DNA of 64,000 nucleotides from Methanohalobium evestigatum Z-7303. GTDB taxonomy: Archaea > Halobacteriota > Methanosarcinia > Methanosarcinales > Methanosarcinaceae. The translations under genes were made by a program, and so were the position numbers. The notes under the pieces were generated by a model, which ran no database searches, was not told the origin of the DNA, and saw only the letters and a program-made list of their open reading frames with translations. Location of the stretch: the NCBI RefSeq assembly GCF_000196655.1, contig NC_014253.1:620001-684000 (forward strand). Reading direction: 5' to 3'. Shown here in pieces: positions 33,754 through 43,668 of the stretch. Each line of letters begins with the position of its first letter. The stretch's first letter is position 1.

Positions 33754-34599
33754 ATGATTGTCGGTGTATTGGGTCCTGCTGGGTCATATTCTGAAAAAGC
33801 AGCAAAAAAATGGGCAAAAAAAATGGAACATACTGATGTTCCTGTATTCAATTATTACGAAGATATAACAGATACTTTTTCAGCGGTGGTAAACAAAACA
33901 GTTGATTATGGCGTTGTACCGGTAGAAAATTCAATCGAAGGTTCGGTAGGTATCACCCTCGACCAGTTATTTGAAAATGAAATAACAATCACAAGTGAAA
34001 TAGTAGTACCCATTGAACACTGTCTTTTATCAAAAGGTAGCTTGTCAGACATAAAAATAATACTATCCCATCCTCAAGCACTTGCACAATGCCGAAATTT
34101 TTTAAAAACGCATTTTAAAAATACTGAACTTAGAACCACCGGAAGTACATCCCATGCTGCAACGCTTGCAACTGAATTTGATGAAATGGCGGCAATAGCA
34201 TCTCGCAGTTCTGCAGAAATGTATGGATTAAAAATACTAATACCTAATATACAAGACCATAATGAAAATTATACCCGATTTCTTGTCATAAAATCAAAAT
34301 ATAAAACATCCAATATTAAATCAATTCCAACAGAACATCTTTACAAAACATCCATTATAGTTTATCTGGACCAGAACCGTCCAGGCGCGCTGTATGAAAT
34401 CCTTGAAGAATTTGCCAAAAAAGAAATAAACTTAACAAAAATCGAATCCCGACCTTCCAAAAAAGCACTTGGTGATTATCTATTCTATATAGATTTTGAA
34501 GGCAGCATCCAAGACGAAACCATAAAAAGCGCACTGGATAACCTTGGTAGAAAAGTAAAAATGTTGAAAAACCTTGGTTCATACCCAAAAGACAATTAA
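33754..34599 (+). CDS. pheA: Prephenate dehydratase
   Basis: A 281-residue prephenate dehydratase. The catalytic domain (about 1-180) has GVLGPAGSYSEKAAKKW, VPVENSIEGSVGITLD and the catalytic NYTRFLVI (Thr-Arg-Phe); the ACT domain (about 195-275) has SIIVYLDQNRPGALYEILEE and the ESRPSK phenylalanine-binding motif. It converts prephenate to phenylpyruvate in phenylalanine synthesis, with feedback control by Phe through the ACT domain. Stand-alone, not fused to chorismate mutase. Confidence 0.95.
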   Translation: MIVGVLGPAGSYSEKAAKKWAKKMEHTDVPVFNYYEDITDTFSAVVNKTVDYGVVPVENSIEGSVGITLDQLFENEITITSEIVVPIEHCLLSKGSLSDIKIILSHPQALAQCRNFLKTHFKNTELRTTGSTSHAATLATEFDEMAAIASRSSAEMYGLKILIPNIQDHNENYTRFLVIKSKYKTSNIKSIPTEHLYKTSIIVYLDQNRPGALYEILEEFAKKEINLTKIESRPSKKALGDYLFYIDFEGSIQDETIKSALDNLGRKVKMLKNLGSYPKDN

Positions 34600-34645
34600 A
34601 TCTGTAATACATTATAAACATTCTAAACAGATAAAGGATTTATTC

Positions 34646-35536
34646 ATGGCGGAAGGGAATTTTAACATTGAACATTTTGTAGAAAAACATGAATCAAGAT
34701 TAAAATGGTTTAGACGCCTTTACAGATTACTGGATTTTATAGCTATTTCTGTATTTTTATACACAATATTTGTGATTTTTAACATAGACACGATTTTTTC
34801 CAGCATCAAAAGCTTTGAACTCTACACAGGAAGACAATTTCATTTTGCTGGTTTTTCTATATTATTTGAAACAATCGGATTGATTGTCATATCACTGACC
34901 ATAGCTCTGATACTCTCTTTAATCATTCACAAATATAGCGATAAAACAAATGCTATACAGATAATAGAATCCAAATATCCGCAACTGAGTGAACGTCTAA
35001 GAACTGCTTATGACAATCGTAACACCAGCAATATAATCGTAAATGACCTAATTAATTCAGTAATAGGATACGCAAAAAATGTTAAACCTTTGGATTTACT
35101 AAATAGAAAAAGATTTGCTTCCAGTATTATAGCAGTTTTAGTTGCCGTTTCACTATTTTCAGTTATAACAATCTATGACTATAATACAGATATCAAACCT
35201 GTTGACATGAGCAGAGATATTTTTACTCCCGAAGATGATGGGACATCAGATGAGCTTCCAGTCACAGACAATCAAGAAAACGATGACAAAAATCAGGAAA
35301 ACGTTCAGGGAGAAACGTCAATAGTAGTAGTAGAAGGTGAAAAAATCGATTTGAAATTACCTCCCGGTTCAGGCAAGGGATTTACAAATCGGCAGGAAGG
35401 AAATGATAACCAACCCTTTGAACCCTCATCCGCCTATGATATAAACGTTATTTCATCCAAAGCATACTATGAAAATTTACCTGAAGGATATCAGGGTGTA
35501 ATTAAACAATATTTTGAAGAAATGGCAAAAAAATAA
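34646..35536 (+). CDS. Membrane protein heading the MoxR operon (DUF7502-like)
   Basis: A 296-residue protein from ATG 34646 (AAAGGA upstream). Two TM helices near residues 30-55 and 70-100, a helical cytoplasmic segment (IIESKYPQLSERLRTAYDNR), a further TM near 155-175, then a 100-residue acidic, Asn/Gln-rich exposed tail. It resembles the archaeal membrane protein that precedes MoxR-DUF58 operons (annotated DUF7502 in haloarchaea; recalled, not searched). It probably anchors or regulates the MoxR-VWA complex at the membrane. Confidence 0.65.
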   Translation: MAEGNFNIEHFVEKHESRLKWFRRLYRLLDFIAISVFLYTIFVIFNIDTIFSSIKSFELYTGRQFHFAGFSILFETIGLIVISLTIALILSLIIHKYSDKTNAIQIIESKYPQLSERLRTAYDNRNTSNIIVNDLINSVIGYAKNVKPLDLLNRKRFASSIIAVLVAVSLFSVITIYDYNTDIKPVDMSRDIFTPEDDGTSDELPVTDNQENDDKNQENVQGETSIVVVEGEKIDLKLPPGSGKGFTNRQEGNDNQPFEPSSAYDINVISSKAYYENLPEGYQGVIKQYFEEMAKK

Positions 35537-35586
35537 TAAGTATAGATACATAATTTTATGATATCTAAATAAAACGGAGATTATCG

Positions 35587-36561
35587 ATGTGTCCCACTGC
35601 ATCTAATAAAAACAATCTAACCCAAACTTATCAGAATATCGGTGAGACTTTCCAAAACATCTTTGATGAAATCGGCAAAGTCATAGTAGGACAGAAAAAC
35701 ACAGTAGAACAAATAATTATAGCCATACTTTGCGATGGGCACGCACTGGTTGAAAGTAATCCCGGGCTTGGTAAAACACTTACCATTTCAACAATAGCAA
35801 AAATTACTGAACTGGATTTTAGCAGAATACAGTGTACACCTGACCTTATGCCTGCCGATATCACCGGTACCCACATAATAGAAGAAAGTGACGGAAAGAA
35901 AATGTTCAAATTTGAACAGGGTCCAGTTTTTGCAAATATTGTCCTTGCAGACGAGGTTAACCGTGCATCACCAAAAACACAATCCGCTCTTCTTGAATCC
36001 ATGCAGGAAAAACAGGTCACAGTGGGAAATGATACATACAAACTGGACAGACCGTTTTTTGTACTTGCTACCCAGAACCCTATCGAAATGGAGGGTACAT
36101 ATCCACTTCCTGAAGCTCAACTGGACAGATTCATGTTTAAAATTCTGGTTGATTACCCAACATTTGATGATGAACTCAATATTGTTAACAGGTACACTAC
36201 TGCTGAAACTCCACAAGTTAACAGGATTATAGATAAAAACACCCTGCTTGAACTACAGAAATTGAGCAGAGAAGTCCCTATCTCGGAAGAATTGAAAACG
36301 AGGGTTATCAAAATTGTGATGACAACCCGTCAATGGGGCGAACATATTGAATATGGTGCTTCTCCAAGAGCATCCATTGGTTTGATACTGGCTTCAAAAG
36401 CCCGTGCTTTGATTCATGGAAGAAATTACGTAAGCCATGAAGATATAGAAACTATGGCTTATCCAATTCTGCGCCATAGAATAATTCTTACGTTCGAATC
36501 TGAAAGACGGGGTGTATCAAAAGACCAGGTAATAAAAAAGATACTGGAAAACGTAAAATAA
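35587..36561 (+). CDS. moxR: MoxR-family AAA+ ATPase
   Basis: A 324-residue MoxR ATPase. Walker A ESNPGLGKTLTIS (about 57-69), Walker B IVLADEVNRASPKTQSALLE (about 117-136), sensor 1 FVLATQNPIEMEGTYPLPEA and the arginine finger QLDRFMFK, followed by the helical lid (YGASPRASIGLILASKARAL). MoxR proteins act as chaperones that mature or activate VWA-domain partners; the next three genes encode such partners (DUF58 and two VWA proteins) in one operon. Confidence 0.93.
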   Translation: MCPTASNKNNLTQTYQNIGETFQNIFDEIGKVIVGQKNTVEQIIIAILCDGHALVESNPGLGKTLTISTIAKITELDFSRIQCTPDLMPADITGTHIIEESDGKKMFKFEQGPVFANIVLADEVNRASPKTQSALLESMQEKQVTVGNDTYKLDRPFFVLATQNPIEMEGTYPLPEAQLDRFMFKILVDYPTFDDELNIVNRYTTAETPQVNRIIDKNTLLELQKLSREVPISEELKTRVIKIVMTTRQWGEHIEYGASPRASIGLILASKARALIHGRNYVSHEDIETMAYPILRHRIILTFESERRGVSKDQVIKKILENVK

Positions 36562-36598
36562 AGTTACATATTTCACAAGTAAAATACAAGATCTTGAA

Positions 36599-37483
36599 AT
36601 GAATGAAAAAAAACATTCGATAGACATTGATTTTTTCAGACAGCTTGACCGATTTACCTTCATGGTAAAAAAAAGGGTATCAACAGCTTACGCAGGAAAC
36701 CGTCGTTCTATACACAGCGGACGTGGTATTGATACTGTTGGATACAGGCCGTACTATCCAGGTGATGAAATAAGATCTATTGACTGGAACGTTTATGCCA
36801 GAACAGAAAAACTTTATGTACGACAGTATGAGGAGGAAAAATCACTTACCACACACATACTCCTTGATTCCAGCAAAAGCATGGATTACAGGGGCAACAA
36901 CAATACTTCAAAATTCGAATATGGTGCTATGATAGCCGCAGGATTTGCGTATCTTGTTACAAAGGACAACGACAAATTTGCGATTTCAACGTTTTCTGAA
37001 AATGTGGATATAGCAAAACCCAAAAGAGGGAGAGAATATTTAATCAGAACTATTGACAGATTGAGTGAAACTGAACTCGGTGGTCAGACATCGATAAGGG
37101 AAAGTATGATACAATATACACCCGCCATAAGTTCCCGCTCACTGGTAGTAATTATCTCCGATTTCCTTGATAACCCCGAATCAATAGAATCTGCAATATA
37201 CCGTTTTTCATACCATGACCTTATCCTTGTACAGGTTCTTGATAATACCGAAATTGACCTACCTGTCTACGGAAATAGCAAATTGATAGACCTGGAAACA
37301 GAATCTGAATTGAAAACCTATATCAGTAAAAACTTTAAAAATGAGTATAAAAAACAACTTGAAAATCATACCAACAGTATCCGGGAAATATGTGACCATA
37401 CAGGTGCTGATTTTTATACCTTTGATACCGATACCCCAATATTTGACGCTTTCTTCTATACAATCAGCAGGAGGCGGTGGTAA
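36599..37483 (+). CDS. DUF58 protein
   Basis: A 294-residue DUF58 protein with the signature RSIHSGRGIDTVGYRPYYPG then DEIRSIDWNVYARTEKLYVR (about 37-80) and a VWA-like fold: ILLDSSKSMDYRGN carries a MIDAS-like DxSxS motif, followed by SLVVIISDFLDNPESIES. DUF58 proteins are regular partners of MoxR. The end overlaps the GTG start of the next gene, so the two are translationally coupled. Confidence 0.9.
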   Translation: MNEKKHSIDIDFFRQLDRFTFMVKKRVSTAYAGNRRSIHSGRGIDTVGYRPYYPGDEIRSIDWNVYARTEKLYVRQYEEEKSLTTHILLDSSKSMDYRGNNNTSKFEYGAMIAAGFAYLVTKDNDKFAISTFSENVDIAKPKRGREYLIRTIDRLSETELGGQTSIRESMIQYTPAISSRSLVVIISDFLDNPESIESAIYRFSYHDLILVQVLDNTEIDLPVYGNSKLIDLETESELKTYISKNFKNEYKKQLENHTNSIREICDHTGADFYTFDTDTPIFDAFFYTISRRRW

Positions 37484-39354
37484 TTCCTTTTGATAATTTG
37501 TTCGCTCTTGCATCACTGCTAAGTGTAATACCTCTGATTATATTATATCTTCTAAGACCAAAACCAAGAGTAGCGAGAATACCCTCATTGATGTTTTTGA
37601 TGAAGGTTGAAAAAGAGAAAAAGAAAATATATTCATCAATCACCAGAATTATAAAAGACCCATTATTTTTAATCCAGTTATTTGTCCTGATATTTCTTTC
37701 AGTTGCATCTGCAGGTCCTTTTTACACCTCTGAAGAACCATTAAGTAGTGAACATACAGTAATTGTCATTGATTCATCAGCAAGTATGCAGACAGACGGA
37801 AGATTTGATGATGCTATTTCCAAAGCAAAGAGCTATATAAGTCAGGAAAATACGGTTATACTTGCTGAAAATGTACCTGTTACTGCTCTGGAAAACGCTG
37901 GTGCATCAGATGCCAGAAATTTGTTAGATAAACTTAACCCAAAGGCTACTGTTGCTGACCTTTCAAGTGCTATATCCAGCGGGATGAGAATACTTTCAAA
38001 TCAAGGTGGAAGAATCGTAGTAATCTCAGATTTTACACACTGGCAGGGGCAGGACCCGGTATCTGCGAAAAAACTTGCTGAATCCTATGGATTAAATGTG
38101 GATTTCGTCAGGGTGGGTGAACCCACTGACAATGTGGGAATAATTCATGGTAATGTGGAAACCGAAGGCAATTCCTATTCGTATAGTTCCATTGTCAAAA
38201 ATTACAATGATGTTTCCAAAAACGTTGACATCGCAGTAAGAAACAACGGCCAAATCACAAAAACTTTACAATTTAATATAAATGCAGGTTCTACAAAGCA
38301 ATTCAAAGTAAGCAACCTAAAAAGAGGAATCACAAAAATACAGATAGAGGGACAGGACAGTTTAATGGTGGATAACACCGCATATGTATCTGTTCCGAGT
38401 TTTTCAGACAATGACGTTTTGCTGGTTACAGATAAAGATAATACGCCTTCAGAAACTGCTCTTTCACTTATACCAAATGTACAGGTTTCTGTTTCTGAGA
38501 ATATCCCAACACAGATAAATAATTATGATGTAGTTGTATTGTCCAATAACGAGCGGTCATTCAATGATGACGAAATATCAAGACTTGAAACATATACAAA
38601 CAATGGCGGTGAAATGGTATTTATTGCAGGAGAACAACTGGCTCCAGAAAACGCAAAAATAAGCCTGTTGCAACTTCTCCCTGTCAAAACCCTTGGTATC
38701 ACAGAGGCTTCTGATGGTGTAACATTAAAAGATGTACAATCCACCCAGCTTACAAACGACCTTAAACTGGACGAAATTGCGGTATATAAATATCTGAACT
38801 CAACTCCAAGAAGCGGTTCTACCACACTTATATCTACTGAAAACAACATCCCCATGCTAACTTACTGGACATCTGGTGAGGGGACTGTTGTTTATCTGGG
38901 GCTTAACGATAAACTCGGAGAAAATGCATGGAGCAATTTCCACAATCTTCCAGAGTATCCTGTATTCTGGGTTAAATTAATCGGATGGCTCGGTGGAGCT
39001 GGAGATGTAGTTGACTACAACATTGAGACTGGCACTATGACATCACTTTCACAAAGACAGACAATACAAACTCCTACTGGAAATCAGACAACAGAACGTG
39101 TACTGTACGATGAAGCCGGAGTTTATAAGGTAGCCGGTAAAACTATAGCTTCCAACCTTTTTGATGATAGAGAATCAGACACAACTATTGATGGTTCAGG
39201 TGTTATAGAACGTGCATCTAAAAACGGAGAACCTGAAATTGTAAGGTCTGAAACCTATACTGCAGAAAACGACCTTGATATTTACCTGATTGCAGCCGCT
39301 CTTTTGCTGATAATAACAGAAATATATATTATTAAAAAACGGGGTGAACTCTGA
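37477..39354 (+). CDS. BatA-type membrane protein with VWA domain
   Basis: A 625-residue protein. The N-terminal 80 residues have two TM helices in the aerotolerance-regulator (BatA) form: FALASLLSVIPLIILYLLRP and PLFLIQLFVLIFLSVASAGP. A VWA domain follows, with VIVIDSSASMQTDGRFDDAI as the MIDAS motif, then a beta-rich part and a glutamine-amidotransferase-like stretch; a C-terminal TM (DIYLIAAALLLIITEIYIIK) closes it. The GTG start overlaps the DUF58 gene, with AGGAGG just before it (spacing two to three bases, short). Its stop overlaps the ATG of the next gene. Confidence 0.85.
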   Translation: MVIPFDNLFALASLLSVIPLIILYLLRPKPRVARIPSLMFLMKVEKEKKKIYSSITRIIKDPLFLIQLFVLIFLSVASAGPFYTSEEPLSSEHTVIVIDSSASMQTDGRFDDAISKAKSYISQENTVILAENVPVTALENAGASDARNLLDKLNPKATVADLSSAISSGMRILSNQGGRIVVISDFTHWQGQDPVSAKKLAESYGLNVDFVRVGEPTDNVGIIHGNVETEGNSYSYSSIVKNYNDVSKNVDIAVRNNGQITKTLQFNINAGSTKQFKVSNLKRGITKIQIEGQDSLMVDNTAYVSVPSFSDNDVLLVTDKDNTPSETALSLIPNVQVSVSENIPTQINNYDVVVLSNNERSFNDDEISRLETYTNNGGEMVFIAGEQLAPENAKISLLQLLPVKTLGITEASDGVTLKDVQSTQLTNDLKLDEIAVYKYLNSTPRSGSTTLISTENNIPMLTYWTSGEGTVVYLGLNDKLGENAWSNFHNLPEYPVFWVKLIGWLGGAGDVVDYNIETGTMTSLSQRQTIQTPTGNQTTERVLYDEAGVYKVAGKTIASNLFDDRESDTTIDGSGVIERASKNGEPEIVRSETYTAENDLDIYLIAAALLLIITEIYIIKKRGEL

Positions 39355-41831
39355 TGGTATCCCTCCCTTTTATACCCCTATCTTTTGAACATCCTGAAAT
39401 TATCCTGCTTATAGTTCCTTTAATAATTGCAGCATTGTATCTTATCCATAAAGGAACAAATACACGAATTATAGAATCCAGAGTAATTATTATTTCCCTG
39501 CTTATTCTTGCACTGGCTTCTCCATATATTATGGTCAGCGAAACCAGAACCAATGAAAACCCCAACCTTGTTGTTATCTCTGACGAAACATCGAGCATGG
39601 AGTTGTTTGAAGGTGGTACAGGAGAACGAATATATGAATCAATGGCTTCAAAAACTCCCACATCAATGGTACGTCTTACCGATGAAAAAACAAATCTTGG
39701 AGATGCTATAGTACAAAACTCCGGCGGAGACAACCAGATTGTTATTGTTACCGATGGAAACAACAATAACGGTGAAAGTCTGAAAAGTGCACTGGAATTT
39801 GCCGATAACACCGAAACAAATGTATATGCTGTTCAACCTGAACTTGAGACAAACGATTTGAGTGTTCAGATGAAAGGGGATAAAACAGTTGTTTTAAACA
39901 ATGAAAATCAGTTTAAAGTGATTGTTTCACAGGCAAAGGATGAAACTATAAACTACGACCTTGAAGTCTATGCCAATGGTTCACTGATACGAAGCGGTAC
40001 TTTCACCCAATCAGAACGTGAAAAAACAATAGATGTCAAAAATACTTTTGAATCACTCGGTGCAAACAATCTGAGAGCTGTTATAACACCTCATAGAGAG
40101 GATATTGACAGCATCAACAACAGATTTTATAAATCCGTATATGTAATCCCGAAACCTAATATCCAGTTAACTGCCAACAATATAGATTCACCGCTTTCCA
40201 GAATATTGTACAACCTGTATGATGTTACAACCAGCAACAATTTTACAAATATTGACAACAAAAAGGCGGTCATTCTTGATAACCAGCACATAAATACACT
40301 TTCACAAAATGAGGTAGAAAAACTTAACAACTATGTCACAGACGGAAATGGGCTTGTTGTTGTTGGTGGTGACCAATCCTATAGTTTCGGAGGATACCTC
40401 AATTCAACTTTTGAAGAACTCCTTCCTGTGATTTCAAAACCAACAAAGTGGACTGGGGGGAGAAATATTGTACTGGTTCTGGATGTATCCCAGAGCACTG
40501 CTGCCCACGGTACTCAGAGTGATATTCTGGGAAATGCTGTTAACCTCATTCAGAACGAGAACCTGAAAGATGCTAATCTTGGAGTTATCGCTTTTGGTAC
40601 TGAAGGGGAAGATGTATCAAATGGACTTGTGTATCTGGGTATCCCATCAAACCGAGAACGTCTTGAAAATAAAATACGGAATCTTAAAACAGAAACCGAT
40701 ACTTCACTGAATTTGGGATTAAGTGTTTCACAGGAATGGCTTCAGGGTGAAACCGGTAAACTGGAAGTGATTGTTATATCAGATGGTGCCATTGGTTCAT
40801 CCTATCAGAAAAGCCTTGATATCGCAGATGATATGAAAAAGAAAGGAGTCAATTTCTATTTTGTAAACATTGAACCAAGCGACCCGTCAATAGAAGGACG
40901 TTATGATAATAGAGGTAATCTTTACGCCAAAAGGTTTATACAGGAAATAGAAGGGTCAACTGATACTTATTTCCAGATTCAACGCGGTCAGCGTGCCAAC
41001 CTTGTTTTTGAGGATTCTGATATTCCAGATGACGAAGATATTTCCGATTCTGGTCCTTTCCCAGTTATTGAATACAATTCCAACCATTTTATAACCAGAG
41101 ATATAAACATCACCGGCAATGTATCTGGTTATAATGATGTAACTCCAAAAGCAGGTGCACAAAGGCTTGTAATCACCACAAACGGTAAACCAATAGTCAC
41201 ATCATGGAGGTTCGGACTCGGTAGAGTTGTGTCCTATACCACTGATAATGGTTATGGAAGTGGAAATCGATGGGCTTCACAGATGTATTCCGGTAACAAC
41301 TCCAAACTTACATCCAAGTTGGTTAACTGGGCTATCGGAAACCCACGTGCTGAAGAAGGAATCGTTCTTAACGCTCCTGATGGATGGTCAGGAACACCTA
41401 TTGAACTTTCATTAACAAGGTATGATGAGGGAGGATTACCTTCTCTACAACTGGATGATAGAGATGATAATATAGAACTTTCCATAACTGGTGAAAATAC
41501 ATATAAAGGGTCTATAACCGTTGATAAAATAGGTATGCACGACATTTCCGGATATCCTATTGCTGTAAATTATGCTCTGGAATATCGTGATGTCGGGTTT
41601 AACGAAAACTTACCCACATTAATCAAGTCACACGGCGGAAAAATGTATACAGAACAGGAGGCACGTGCACTGCTACTTGATGATGCAAAAGAAAGTGCCA
41701 CAAAAACCGTCCAGACTCCATTTGATTTGAAAATGTACTTTATACTTACCGCGTTGGGTCTATTCCTGCTTGAAATAGTACTCCGCAGAGTAAGAGAAAT
41801 TCGAGAATATAAAAACACTGAAAATGAGTAA
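39354..41831 (+). CDS. Large membrane protein with VWA domain (MoxR operon)
   Basis: An 825-residue protein. N-terminal TM helices (PEIILLIVPLIIAALYLIHK and VIIISLLILALASPYIMVSE), an incomplete first VWA-like region, then a full VWA domain near residues 360-560 with VLVLDVSQSTAAHGTQSDIL as MIDAS and LEVIVISDGAIGSSYQKSLD. A glutamine-amidotransferase-like segment (VVVGGDQSYSFGGYLNSTFE) comes just before it. One C-terminal TM. It is the last gene of the MoxR operon and likely works outside or at the membrane with the BatA-type neighbour. Confidence 0.82.
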   Translation: MVSLPFIPLSFEHPEIILLIVPLIIAALYLIHKGTNTRIIESRVIIISLLILALASPYIMVSETRTNENPNLVVISDETSSMELFEGGTGERIYESMASKTPTSMVRLTDEKTNLGDAIVQNSGGDNQIVIVTDGNNNNGESLKSALEFADNTETNVYAVQPELETNDLSVQMKGDKTVVLNNENQFKVIVSQAKDETINYDLEVYANGSLIRSGTFTQSEREKTIDVKNTFESLGANNLRAVITPHREDIDSINNRFYKSVYVIPKPNIQLTANNIDSPLSRILYNLYDVTTSNNFTNIDNKKAVILDNQHINTLSQNEVEKLNNYVTDGNGLVVVGGDQSYSFGGYLNSTFEELLPVISKPTKWTGGRNIVLVLDVSQSTAAHGTQSDILGNAVNLIQNENLKDANLGVIAFGTEGEDVSNGLVYLGIPSNRERLENKIRNLKTETDTSLNLGLSVSQEWLQGETGKLEVIVISDGAIGSSYQKSLDIADDMKKKGVNFYFVNIEPSDPSIEGRYDNRGNLYAKRFIQEIEGSTDTYFQIQRGQRANLVFEDSDIPDDEDISDSGPFPVIEYNSNHFITRDINITGNVSGYNDVTPKAGAQRLVITTNGKPIVTSWRFGLGRVVSYTTDNGYGSGNRWASQMYSGNNSKLTSKLVNWAIGNPRAEEGIVLNAPDGWSGTPIELSLTRYDEGGLPSLQLDDRDDNIELSITGENTYKGSITVDKIGMHDISGYPIAVNYALEYRDVGFNENLPTLIKSHGGKMYTEQEARALLLDDAKESATKTVQTPFDLKMYFILTALGLFLLEIVLRRVREIREYKNTENE

Positions 41832-41951
41832 TTTTTAAAGAAAAAGTAGGGACGAGCGGGTTGGGGAGTGGGGTTTGTTGTGGGGGAGTGTGGTTGAAAA
41901 AAAGTCTTTTACCCGCTCGTTAATACTATAGTAAGATATTCAAGGTATAAG
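41830..41951 (-). ncRNA. Structured C-rich RNA, family member C
   Basis: A perfect 10-bp stem (ACGAGCGGGT at 41852-41861 with ACCCGCTCGT at 41911-41920) closes a 49-base loop. On the minus strand the loop reads ACTCCCCCACAAC then AACCCCACTCCCC, running into AACCCGCTCGTCC, the motif shared with 15.7 and 49.9 kb. A TATA-like CTTATACC (41951-41944) lies 24-31 bases before the stem, and TTTTTCTTT (about 41847-41839) follows it as a terminator, so transcription is most likely minus. Confidence 0.6.
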
Positions 41952-42073
41952 TAATTGTCCCCTTTCGTTATAAAACATGATAGAAGTAGGTCATTTTTAA
42001 ACCAGTGATTAATGTATCTCAATTAATACAGATAAGAAATTAAAAAATAAAAATTAACTTGAGCAGATGTCCA

Positions 42074-42577
42074 TTATTTACTAATCATTTTTACAATTTC
42101 CCGACCAAACGCATAAAGGTCATTGGGATTTCTTGATGTTATAAGATTTCCATCAACAACCACTTCTTTATCTTCATAATTTGCACCGGATACTTTCAGG
42201 TCATCCCTTACCCCGATGTAGCATGTAGCTTTACGTCCTTTAACCACTCCCGCAGATATCAGAATCTGTGCTCCATGACAGATTGATGCCACAGGTTTAT
42301 TTTTATCAAAGAAATGTTTTGTAATCTTAATCGCTTTTTCATCAAGACGAACTTTTTCCGGTGCTTTACCACCCGATATAACAAGCATATCAAAGTCATC
42401 TGGATTTATTTCATCAAAAGTCAGGTCGACATCTGCAGGATAGCCATGTTTGCCTGTTATGGTTCCCTTTTCCATCGATGCTATTTTAACATCAACTCCT
42501 TCTTCTTTAAGGCGATTGAGTGGATAGAATAACTCGAGGTCTTCAAAACCATCTGCACTTATTATTAACGCTTTCAA
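42074..42577 (-). CDS. DJ-1/PfpI family protein
   Basis: A 167-residue DJ-1/PfpI-superfamily protein. Nucleophilic elbow PVASICHGAQILISAG (catalytic Cys at about 105, followed by His), the Glu in SADGFEDLELFYPLNRL and the GGKAPEKVRLDE loop are present. Family members act as proteases or protein deglycases. It starts at TTG 42577 with a GGGGGG ribosome-binding site eight bases before, and no better ATG is in frame. Confidence 0.9.
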   Translation of the reverse strand: MKALIISADGFEDLELFYPLNRLKEEGVDVKIASMEKGTITGKHGYPADVDLTFDEINPDDFDMLVISGGKAPEKVRLDEKAIKITKHFFDKNKPVASICHGAQILISAGVVKGRKATCYIGVRDDLKVSGANYEDKEVVVDGNLITSRNPNDLYAFGREIVKMISK

Positions 42578-42700
42578 AACACAAACCCCCCTGTAACCTT
42601 ACAGTAGTTGGTTATTTGTGATTTGTTATATATTTAACTATTGAAATAGAAAAATAGGAAACGGTATAATACCAGACACCAAATTAAAAAAACAAATTAA

Positions 42701-42841
42701 TTATTCACATGTATCAAGCAGATGTCGTCTGTAATTACCACGTTCATCGCCGACATGAATAGGTTCTACATATACTTCTTTTCTTTTTTTCTTACCCTGT
42801 GTTTCTTTATTTTCATTCTGTGACTGCTCTTCATCTGACAT
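42701..42841 (-). CDS. Small hypothetical protein (46 aa)
   Basis: A 46-codon ORF starting at ATG 42841 with GGGGTG ten bases upstream. The product is polar and charged (MSDEEQSQNENKETQGKKKR then KEVYVEPIHVGDERGNYRRH). The mixed low-complexity head and better-ordered VYVEPIHVGDE tail, together with the ribosome-binding site, make it likely to be real. No known family. Confidence 0.5.
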   Translation of the reverse strand: MSDEEQSQNENKETQGKKKRKEVYVEPIHVGDERGNYRRHLLDTCE

Positions 42842-42899
42842 GTTCTAATAACACCCCTATAAATAATATGTACTGGTCAGCATTAAAGATTACCCTGAA

Positions 42900-43667
42900 T
42901 TAAATGAACGGTACTATATAATTTGAAGTTAGATAAAATATCAGGTCCCCGTAGACTACTGTTGTTAAAAAACCGACCGTAATAGGTATCATAAACGGCA
43001 ACCCCGGTGTTACCCAGATACGTTTGCTGATTAAATTTTTATCAGCATAATTTCTCAGTTCTTCTATTGTTTCAGAATCAATCTTTTTTCCGCTTCTTGA
43101 AAAACCTGCCCTGATACCCTCATTAGTCTCTTCATATTCTTCCAGCAATCTGATGTGGTCCGGAATTGATTCATATACTGATGTTTTGTATCCCAAAAAC
43201 ATATACCACGGTTTATTAAAAACTTCACTTAAGGGCTCTTTTATAAGATTATAGATAAACAATCCTACTGGAACTATTATTGTAAGGATTACTGCATTTG
43301 CAAAAACACTAAACGCAAACAGATTTATTGGAGGTACAGGGTTTAATGGTAGTGTATAACCAAACATATCAATTTCAGGAAATGCCGGTATTATAATAGA
43401 TATGATAATCATTAATTTTGCGTCTGCACCACCAAATGCATTAAAAGAAAAAAGGACGTACACAAAACCAAAAATAAAAACAAATGATATTAACAGGTGT
43501 ACAAGATGTGCGAACCCATAGTTTATAAGGTCGTATATTACAAATATCATACCGGGAACAAGCATAAAAGACCAGAGTTTATTGGGTACTCTGCGTGTTT
43601 TAAGGTCTGAATAACACGAATAAAGAAGGAAAGGCAGGAAAAAAAAGATTTTCAACAAACCTATCAT
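42900..43667 (-). CDS. A24-type prepilin/preflagellin peptidase
   Basis: A 255-residue polytopic protein with about six TM helices. The two catalytic aspartates of A24 peptidases appear as YSDLKTRRVPN (about 19-29) and FGGADAKLMI (about 78-87, GxxD motif). Archaeal FlaK/EppA/PibD enzymes of this type cut class III signal peptides of archaellins and pilins. It is followed without a gap by the HPS-RraA gene upstream on the same strand, so the two may be co-transcribed. Confidence 0.85.
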   Translation of the reverse strand: MIGLLKIFFFLPFLLYSCYSDLKTRRVPNKLWSFMLVPGMIFVIYDLINYGFAHLVHLLISFVFIFGFVYVLFSFNAFGGADAKLMIIISIIIPAFPEIDMFGYTLPLNPVPPINLFAFSVFANAVILTIIVPVGLFIYNLIKEPLSEVFNKPWYMFLGYKTSVYESIPDHIRLLEEYEETNEGIRAGFSRSGKKIDSETIEELRNYADKNLISKRIWVTPGLPFMIPITVGFLTTVVYGDLIFYLTSNYIVPFI

Positions 43668-43668
43668 A

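Noticed and set aside
35631-36041. 136-codon minus-strand frame inside the MoxR gene
   Set aside because: Antisense to the Walker A and B region of a clear AAA+ ATPase.
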